This document shows, one piece after another, positions 58,166 to 64,000 of a stretch of DNA of 64,000 bases. Position 1 is the stretch's first letter; every line of letters begins with the position of its first letter. A program made the position numbers and the translations under genes. The DNA is from CAWHYG01 sp963833505 (lineage in GTDB: Bacteria > Eisenbacteria > RBG-16-71-46 > CAIMUX01), in contig CAWHYG010000004.1 in NCBI GenBank assembly GCA_963833505.1, positions 434,001 through 498,000 of the forward strand, in the 5' to 3' direction. The notes beneath the pieces were generated by a model that saw only the letters and a program-made list of their open reading frames with translations, ran no database searches and was not told where the DNA came from.

Positions 58166-59242
58166 TCAACGGCTGTCTTGAAGTTTCTCCCCCGGCTCCT
58201 CTGTCCCGGCCCCTGGATTCGTCCCGGCGTCGGCCGTCATCGCCTCATCCTGGTTCTGTCGATAGAGGCCCCGGATCGCCCTTCCGGCGCGTTCCATCGG
58301 GTCCTCCGCCCGCCCGCCGAGCCGGGCGGCCGCCCAATCCGGATCATTTCGGACCGCTGTGAGCCACTCGTGAGCAAAGGCTCCCGACCGGATCTCCTCC
58401 AGGACCGCATCCATCCGCCGGCGCACGTCCGCACCGATCACGCGCTCTCCCCGGGTCAGGTCGCCGAACAGGGCGGTCGGGCTGATCCGCCGCCTCATCC
58501 CCTCCACTCCGAAATGTTCCACCAGTTCCGCGGTCAATCGCAACTGCTGAACGCACTCCAGATAGGCCATCTCCTCCGGATAGCCGGCCTGGACCAGGGT
58601 TTCAAAGGCGGCCCGGCACAGGGCGTTCATTCCACCGCAGAGAACCGCCTGTTCGCCGAACAGGTCCACTTCGGCCTCGTCCCCGGAGGTCGTTTCGAGC
58701 ACGCCGGCGCGCGCGCAGCCGATGCCGCCGGCGTAGGCGCGGGCGCGGTCTCGCGCCTCGCCGGAAACATCCCGATGCACCGCCAGGAGCGCGGGGATTC
58801 CGCTCCCCTCCTCGAATCGCGTGCGCAGTTGCACGCCGGGCCCGGCCGGTGCAACCACGACGACGTCCCAGGAGGGATGAAATCCGGGCGAGTCGAACCG
58901 GAGCGCGAAACCGTGCGCGAAGACGAGAGCCTTGGTGCGGGCGCCGGCGCCCAGGTCCGAGGCCAGGGCCTCGCAGATCTTCCGGTGCGTCTCATCCGGA
59001 GTCAGGACGGCCACGAGATCCGCCTGCCCCGCGAGATGCTGCGGAGCGATCACGGCGAATCCCTCGGCCGAGGCGCGGTCCGCGCCGGCTCCGCCGGGGC
59101 GTGCTCCCACGACCACGGCGAAGCCGGAGTCCCGGAGATTCAGCGCCTGGGCGCGCCCCTGGTTGCCGTATCCAAGGATGGCCAGGGTCCATCCCCGAAT
59201 GGAATCGGGCGGACAGTCGCCGGCGCGAAGGAGGGGAAGCAT
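58166..59242 (-). CDS. Divergent ketol-acid reductoisomerase-like protein
   Basis: The 358-residue protein has the class I KARI layout: a Rossmann domain with AILGYGNQGRAQALNLRDSG, a VFAHGFAL segment (His110), then the all-helical domain with DLFGEQAVLCGGMNAL and YPEEMAYLECVQQL, which supply Mg ligands. KARI makes the second step of valine/isoleucine synthesis. However, the motif that should read APKGPG is APAGPG, so the active-site Lys is Ala133. No ilvB, ilvN, ilvD or leu gene is nearby. A Gly/Thr/Glu-rich tail ends the protein. It may be a paralogue with changed activity; I therefore give no symbol. It starts 21 bases after the TPR lipoprotein gene. Confidence 0.8.
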   Translation of the reverse strand: MLPLLRAGDCPPDSIRGWTLAILGYGNQGRAQALNLRDSGFAVVVGARPGGAGADRASAEGFAVIAPQHLAGQADLVAVLTPDETHRKICEALASDLGAGARTKALVFAHGFALRFDSPGFHPSWDVVVVAPAGPGVQLRTRFEEGSGIPALLAVHRDVSGEARDRARAYAGGIGCARAGVLETTSGDEAEVDLFGEQAVLCGGMNALCRAAFETLVQAGYPEEMAYLECVQQLRLTAELVEHFGVEGMRRRISPTALFGDLTRGERVIGADVRRRMDAVLEEIRSGAFAHEWLTAVRNDPDWAAARLGGRAEDPMERAGRAIRGLYRQNQDEAMTADAGTNPGAGTEEPGEKLQDSR

Positions 59243-59263
59243 CGCCTCACGTCCGTCCCGGGA

Positions 59264-60982
59264 TCAGTATCCGAGAAGGCCGCTCGCCTTGACCGCCGTC
59301 GCCTCGACGTCGTCCCCGGTCAAGGGAAGCTCCACCTTCCACTGGCCGCGCGGCAACAGCTGGTCCGTCGAAACGTGCACGCGGCCGATCTCTTCGTCCG
59401 CCTCGTTGTACAGGATGAACTCCGCGCGCACGTACTGGTACCGGCGGTTCCCCTTGTTGGCGACGGTTCCCACGATCATCTTCGTCGTCGTCGAAGTGAC
59501 TCCGGCGGATGCCTCGACCGCACCGGTCGCGCCCTTGGCGCCGGTGGTCTTGGCGTTGGAGGTCTTCGAGGCGGCGCCGGCCTTCGCGCCCGCGACCGGC
59601 GGCTTCGCGACGGCCGTCGTCTTGACCACCTTGGTCGAGACTTCCGGAGCCTTGGCCCAGACGATCGCCCCCTCCGGCGCGAACTTGCTGCTGGCCTGCT
59701 CGGTGCCGTTCAGGAACCCGTAGGCCAGCCCGAGCTGCCAGTAGAACCAGACCTGATAGGATTTCCCGGCGGAGTCGTCGAAAGCCAGGATCTGATCCGG
59801 CTTGCTGTCCTCGAGATAGTGCCGCTTGAGGTCGCTCCCGGGGAACTTCTCGGCGATCTCGCCCGCCGTGGCCGGATCCACCGTAGTGCCGCTCCGAAGA
59901 GCCCGGCCGAAGATCGCCCGGTCGATCATGCCCTGCCGGCTGTTCGTCGCCTTCGAGTCCAACTCGCCGAGAATCTCGCGATACGAGCTTTCCCGCGGAT
60001 ACAGGTCGACCAGCCGAACCGCCAGATCGCGGGCGTCCTTGTAGCGGCCGAGATCCTCCAGCACGAGGATCAGGTTGTACAAGTCGTCCTTGTCGACCGG
60101 ATTCTGCTTCAAGACCTCATCGAACCGGCTCTCCGCCTCGCCGAGAAACTGCGGTTTCTTGTCCGGAGAGACAGCGGCCAGATCGGAGGCGGTCACCCCC
60201 CGCCGGAAGCTCAGGTCGGAGGATCCCGGTTCGAGCGAATCCGCCTTGGTGTAGTAATAGGAGGCCTTCTCCAGCGAGGCCCGGGCGGAGGTGGTATCGT
60301 CCGCCGAATGCAGGCCGGCCGTGATCTTGCCGTCGCCGTCGTTGTAGTACTTCTCCCCCTGCCCGAGATAGATGTCGTAGAGCACCTCGACCGTCTTCTG
60401 ATCGTTGGGCCCCAGCACGCGCGCCTCCTTCAGGAACACCACCGCGCTGTCCACCTGGCCGAGACCGAAGTACATCTTGCCGATGGCGACGACGGCCTTG
60501 GGCTCGGAAGGAGCGTAACGGGCCGCCGTCTGGAAGAGGCTGAGACCTTCACGGAACCTCTTCGTCGCGTCCGCGTCGTTGCCGGCGGCGCGAGCCTTGG
60601 CCGCCGCCGTCGCCGAAGCCAGTCCGTCGTTGTAGCGGAGGCCGTAGTAGTGCTCCCGGTCGGTGTGGATCTCCTCGAGCAGCGTGGCCGGGCCGAGCTT
60701 CTCCGCCAGATCGAAGTTGATGACGGCGGAATCGGGTTTGCCGAGCTCGGCGTAGGTCTTGGCCAGCCACAGCCGCGGCTCTCCGTTATCCGGCATCTGC
60801 TGGCACGCCAGCTTGAATACGTCCCGGGCTCGTTCGAACCGGGCGGTCTGCTCCTCCCCCTGCAGCCGAGTGGCCTGATCGAAATGCAGCTTGCCGCCGG
60901 CCAGGTTCGGGTTCGAACACCCCGCCCACCAAATGAAGACCGTGGCGCCCAGAAGCCCCGCCAGCAGACTCCAGCGTTTCAT
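59264..60982 (-). CDS. TPR-repeat lipoprotein
   Basis: The 572-residue protein has a lipobox (LLGATVFIWWAGC) and about eight TPR-like helical pairs, seen as ARDVFKLACQQMPDNGEPRL and AVVAIGKMYFGLGQVDSAVV. The end is a separate beta domain (residues about 470-572) with YQYVRAEFILYNEADEEIGR and LPRGQWKVELPLTGDD, like the FxLyD-type domain of envelope proteins. An Ala/Lys/Thr-rich linker precedes it. The ATG at 60982 has GGTGGAGAG directly upstream. It probably acts as a scaffold at the periplasmic side of the outer membrane; substrate unknown. Confidence 0.85.
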   Translation of the reverse strand: MKRWSLLAGLLGATVFIWWAGCSNPNLAGGKLHFDQATRLQGEEQTARFERARDVFKLACQQMPDNGEPRLWLAKTYAELGKPDSAVINFDLAEKLGPATLLEEIHTDREHYYGLRYNDGLASATAAAKARAAGNDADATKRFREGLSLFQTAARYAPSEPKAVVAIGKMYFGLGQVDSAVVFLKEARVLGPNDQKTVEVLYDIYLGQGEKYYNDGDGKITAGLHSADDTTSARASLEKASYYYTKADSLEPGSSDLSFRRGVTASDLAAVSPDKKPQFLGEAESRFDEVLKQNPVDKDDLYNLILVLEDLGRYKDARDLAVRLVDLYPRESSYREILGELDSKATNSRQGMIDRAIFGRALRSGTTVDPATAGEIAEKFPGSDLKRHYLEDSKPDQILAFDDSAGKSYQVWFYWQLGLAYGFLNGTEQASSKFAPEGAIVWAKAPEVSTKVVKTTAVAKPPVAGAKAGAASKTSNAKTTGAKGATGAVEASAGVTSTTTKMIVGTVANKGNRRYQYVRAEFILYNEADEEIGRVHVSTDQLLPRGQWKVELPLTGDDVEATAVKASGLLGY

Positions 60983-61084
60983 CTCTCCACCTCTTTCCCG
61001 CGTCCGCGTCCCGAAATGATCCCCCGCCCAGGCCGATGCTTCGCGGCCGTTCGGGATCAGCCTAGGAGGGGCAGGCAAGGAGTG

Positions 61085-61865
61085 TCAAGAACCGGGCCGA
61101 ACCTGCGGCGGCACAGCCGGTCCCAGCAGGGCCTGGGCCAGATCCTCCACCGTCTCCACGAGGCGATCCGCTCCCCGGATTTCTTCGAGCGACCCGTATC
61201 CGTAGAGGCAGCCGACGAAGGGAATCCCTGCGGAGCGCGCCGCTTCGAGATCGCTGGCCCGGTCTCCCACCATCACGGCAACCGGAGCCGGCTGGAGGCC
61301 GGAGCTGGCGGCCGTGGCGCGTTCCCCGACCGTTTCGGCGACCGGATCCGGGAGAGGGCCAGTGCTTCCTGCCAGGTCCTCCATGGCCCGCCGGATCATG
61401 TCGCCCTTCCGCCAGAGATCGTCCTTGCCGTAATGGTAGACGCGATCCAGCAGGGCTTCGTAACCGACCCGCCAGGTCACCGCCTGGATGTACCGCTCCC
61501 CTCCGTTGGTGACCAGCGCCAGTTTGCGGCCTCTTCGCCGGAGCTCCCGAAGCAGGATCCTCGATCCCCGGATAGAGCCGGCCCCGCTCGCGGACCTCCC
61601 GGGTCTCTTCGTCCAGGCAAGCTTCCCGGAACCGGGGAGCCAGCTCCTGGAGCGGCTCCGGCAGGATCTCCCGGTAGAACTCAGGCCCCGGCTTTCCGGT
61701 CAGGCGGCGGATGTCCTCGTCGGTCGGCGGCTCCAGCTCATGCCCCAGGGCGCGGCAGAAACGGACAAAGGATCTCTGGATCGCAGGATTGGCGACCTCG
61801 TCGGAGGGGAAGAGAGTGCCGTCGTTGTCGAAACAGACCAGCGGCGCGTCGATGAAGGGATTCAT
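61085..61865 (-). pseudogene. HAD-superfamily phosphatase (phosphoglycolate phosphatase-like), frameshifted
   Basis: The gene begins at ATG 61865 with MNPFIDAPLVCFDNDGTLFP, holding the catalytic DxD (Asp13 and Asp15). It continues to GRLYPGIED at about 61566, where the frame changes. The other frame continues with ILLRELRRRGRKLALVTNGG (motif II, Thr), the helical part WRVGYEALLDRVYHYGKDDL and VMVGDRASDLEAARSAGIPF (motifs III/IV), ending at 61085. Removing one base near 61561-61566 restores a 259-residue protein. A 20-residue tandem duplication before motif III is unusual. The frameshift may be an assembly error. The substrate is not certain; these phosphatases commonly act on phosphoglycolate, sugar phosphates or nucleotides. 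Confidence 0.75.
61253..61345. repeat. 60-bp intragenic duplication next to HAD motif III
   Basis: Segments 61253-61285 (PVAVMVGDRAS, the working motif) and 61313-61345 (PVAETVGERAT, decayed) are 60 bases apart. The encoded 20-residue units start PVAETVGERATAASSGLQPA and PVAVMVGDRASDLEAARSAG. The decayed copy has lost the Asp, so it should not be catalytic. Confidence 0.8.
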
Positions 61866-61892
61866 TGGATCGTGAGCTTACCACGGCCCGCC

Positions 61893-64000
61893 TCAGGCGA
61901 TTCCCAGCGGATCGATGTCCACCTGCACCCGGGTCGCCGACAGCCCCGGCGGAGCGGCGGCCTCCAGCGCAGTCGCGGCGGCCGCGTGAATCGCCTGAAC
62001 CGACGCGCTCTTGAGGGTCAGATGCCAGCGGTAGCGGCCCTTCAGGCGGGCGCGCGGCATGGGAGCGGGTCCCAGCACCTCGACGGACCGCCGGCGCGAT
62101 CGCCCTGCGTGCTCGTCCCCGAGATGCCGTTCGATGGTCTCGCGCAGCGCCTCCGCCCGCCGCCGCACCAGGTCTTCCTTCGCTCCGTCCACCAGGAGAT
62201 CGGCGATCCGATGATAGGGGGGATAGAGAAGGGCGCGGCGGGCTTCCATCTCCTGTTCGGCGAAACCGGCGTAGTTCTCTTCGGCGGCGCAGCCGATGAC
62301 GTGGTGCCACGGCATGAGGGACTGGAAGATGACCTCGCCGGGGATCCGGCCCCGGCCCGACCTGCCTGCCACCTGCGTGAGGATCTGGAACGCCTTCTCC
62401 GCGGCGCGAAAGTCGGGCTGCATCATCTCCCGGTCCGCCTGGATGACCCCGACCAGGGTCACGCGCGGAAAGTGGAATCCCTTCGCCACCATTCGAGTCC
62501 CGACGAGGATGTCCAGCTCGCCCGTCTCCATGGCCCCGACCAGCTTCGCGTGCTGGCCGCGCCTCCGCGTGGCGTCGAAATCCATGCGCGCGATGCGCGC
62601 TCCGGGGTAGGCGTCGTGCAGCAGCTCCTCCAGCTTCTGGGTTCCGACCCCGCCGTAGAAGAACCGGGAGCCGCCGCACTCCGCGCACGTCTTGACCCCG
62701 CGCAGGATGGCGTTGCAGTAGTGGCAGCGGAGGATCCCGTCGGACTTGTGCAGGGTCATGGCGACGTCGCAGTGCTGACACTGGACGAGGGTTCCGCAGT
62801 CGGAGCATTGCACCACCGGGGAATGGCCGCGGCGATTCAGGAAGAGGATGGTCTGCTCGCCGCGATCGAGACGCTCCTGGACGGCCCGCAGAAGCACCGC
62901 CGAGAGCACGGCGGGCCGGGAGGGCCTCCGCCGGGAAGCCGCGCCGCCGGCCGTCGATGGTCCGGCGGCCGATCCCGCGGCGTCGGGCGGCTCCCGGAGG
63001 TCCACGATGGTGACGCGCGCGGGCGGGCGGCCGTCGATCCTGCGGTTCAGGCGGAGCAGCCGGTACTTCCCCTTCTCGACGTTGTACAAGCTCTCCAGCG
63101 AGGGAGTGGCCGAGCCGAGGACGACGACGGCCCCGGCGCGCCCGGCCCGATAGACGGCGGTGTCGCGGCCGTGGTATCGAGGAGTCTCCTCCTGCTTGTA
63201 GGCGCTCTCGTGCTCTTCATCCACGACCACGAGGCGCAGGCGGGGCATGGGCACGAAGACGGCGGAGCGGGCCCCGACGATGACCGGCAGCCGGCCTTCC
63301 CGAGCCTGGCGCCACACGTTCCGGCGGTAGCCTTCGCTCATCTGGCTGTGGAAGAGCCCCACAGAGGGGCCGAAGCGATCTCGCACCCGCGACAGGATCT
63401 GCGTCCCCATGGCGATCTCGGGGACGAGGAAGAGCACTCCGCCGCCCGCCTGGACGACTCGCTCGGCCGCTTCCAGATAGACTTCGGTCTTGCCGCTTCC
63501 GGTCACGCCCAGGAGCAGGAACGCCGCATACTGCTCGGCGGCGATCGCCGCCAGAATCGCGTTGGCCGCCTCGGTCTGCTCGGGCTCGAGGATCGTTCGG
63601 GGAAGCGCCGAGGCCGTGGAGGCCGGGCCTGCCGCCGGGTCTTCTGCGGCCACCGACGCAATCGCCGTGGAGGTCCGGGCCGACTTCCGGCGCACGGCCG
63701 GCGGCAGCGCGGCCTCCAGCACCTGCCCCCACGGCGCCAGGTAGTAGTCGGCGACCCACTCCGTCAGGTGCAGGATCTCGGGCGTAAGTAGGGGCTCGAT
63801 GGGATCCACGGCCTGGATGGGCTTGAGCGCGGCGGCGGGAGCCTCGGAGGTGAAACCGATCACGTACCCGAAGGTCTTCTGGCGGCCGAAGGGGATCCGG
63901 ACCCGATGGCCTTCTTCGAGAACGGTCTCCAGCTCGGGCGGGATCGAGTAGGTGAAGGTCCGCCGGAGGGCGGCCGGCACCGCGATCCGGGCGTATCGAG
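61893..64000 (-). CDS. priA: Primosomal helicase PriA (N-terminus cut by window edge)
   Basis: PriA restarts stalled replication forks. The frame is open to the right edge (RYARIAVPAALRRTFTYSIP, the usual N-terminal region), so only the first few residues are missing. Helicase motifs: GVTGSGKTEVYLEA (Walker A), VVVDEEHESAYKQEE (DEEH box), GSATPSLESL and VTLVGVIQADREMM. Eight cysteines for two zinc ions lie in CSDCGTLVQCQHC, CHYC and CAEC. Two low-complexity insertions are unusual: about 63600-63690 (ASVAAEDPAAGPASTASALP) and about 62910-62990 (PPDAAGSAAGPSTAGGAAS). The HAD gene begins 27 bases downstream. Confidence 0.95.
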   Translation of the reverse strand, partial: RYARIAVPAALRRTFTYSIPPELETVLEEGHRVRIPFGRQKTFGYVIGFTSEAPAAALKPIQAVDPIEPLLTPEILHLTEWVADYYLAPWGQVLEAALPPAVRRKSARTSTAIASVAAEDPAAGPASTASALPRTILEPEQTEAANAILAAIAAEQYAAFLLLGVTGSGKTEVYLEAAERVVQAGGGVLFLVPEIAMGTQILSRVRDRFGPSVGLFHSQMSEGYRRNVWRQAREGRLPVIVGARSAVFVPMPRLRLVVVDEEHESAYKQEETPRYHGRDTAVYRAGRAGAVVVLGSATPSLESLYNVEKGKYRLLRLNRRIDGRPPARVTIVDLREPPDAAGSAAGPSTAGGAASRRRPSRPAVLSAVLLRAVQERLDRGEQTILFLNRRGHSPVVQCSDCGTLVQCQHCDVAMTLHKSDGILRCHYCNAILRGVKTCAECGGSRFFYGGVGTQKLEELLHDAYPGARIARMDFDATRRRGQHAKLVGAMETGELDILVGTRMVAKGFHFPRVTLVGVIQADREMMQPDFRAAEKAFQILTQVAGRSGRGRIPGEVIFQSLMPWHHVIGCAAEENYAGFAEQEMEARRALLYPPYHRIADLLVDGAKEDLVRRRAEALRETIERHLGDEHAGRSRRRSVEVLGPAPMPRARLKGRYRWHLTLKSASVQAIHAAAATALEAAAPPGLSATRVQVDIDPLGIA

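Noticed and set aside
58178..61855. A 1225-codon open frame on the plus strand antisense to the reductoisomerase-like and TPR genes
   Set aside because: Composition is Arg/Pro/His-rich and shows no domain. It is the mirror of real minus-strand genes and is open only because of high GC.
1..64000. tRNA, rRNA, CRISPR arrays, complete insertion sequences, prophage, replication origin
   Set aside because: I looked for cloverleaf ends, regularly spaced 25-40 bp repeats with unique spacers, transposase cores with inverted ends, and dnaA-box clusters. None was seen. The tandem repeats found here have no spacers.

Overview
The window is 64 kb of very GC-rich DNA from a bacterium with an outer membrane. 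Evidence for the envelope type is a TamA/TamB pair, an RND efflux operon with its own outer-membrane channel, an OmpA-type lipoprotein and many lipobox signals. Alternative complex III (ACIII) feeding an A2-type caa3 oxidase, many GTG/TTG starts and the mix of gene families suggest an uncultured FCB-type or Candidatus Eisenbacteria-like lineage. That taxonomic guess is inference; no rRNA gene is present.

Layout. 1-3.5 kb (minus): membrane glycosyltransferase (cut by the window edge), small membrane protein, and selB with a frameshift. 3.5-4.5 kb: decayed DNA with scraps of an IS21-like transposase and a protein kinase. 4.5-7.4 kb: V4R sensor protein plus hybrid histidine kinase. 7.8-10.4 kb: carbamoyltransferase plus SxtJ-like protein. 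10.8-12.7 kb: a compact three-gene cassette headed by a TIGR04255 protein. 12.8-19.5 kb (minus): tamA-tamB. 20.3-33.0 kb: one respiratory operon, actABCDEF - small membrane protein - sco - coxBACD. 33.2-39.0 kb: RND adaptor, pump and channel. 39.3-41.7 kb: DNA methyltransferase fused to a nuclease-like domain, then a membrane protein. 41.7-48.9 kb: an envelope module with a sortase, its likely substrate, a sigma-54 response regulator, a histidine kinase, lipoproteins and an OmpA protein, with two good sigma-54 promoters. 48.9-64 kb (minus): amidase, murA, DUF1801, DinB, prmC, prfA, rpmE, rho, a divergent ketol-acid reductoisomerase-like gene, a TPR lipoprotein, a frameshifted HAD hydrolase and priA (cut by the right edge).

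The most unusual property is a recurrent signature of short, diverged tandem duplications (about 27-70 bp). Some lie inside conserved enzymes: a 60-bp copy next to the HAD catalytic loop, a 57-bp copy of the SAM-binding loop of prmC, and Ala/Pro/Gly-rich repeats in the carbamoyltransferase, ActB and TamB. Diverged low-complexity insertions also occur in MurA and PriA. Others duplicate whole gene junctions: between actC and actD, before sco, and before prmC. At the first two junctions the duplication creates a tiny leader ORF with ATGA overlaps at both ends, so translational coupling survives; before prmC it creates a chain of micro-ORFs. Other candidates for new biology are the TIGR04255 cassette and the sigma-54-linked sortase module.
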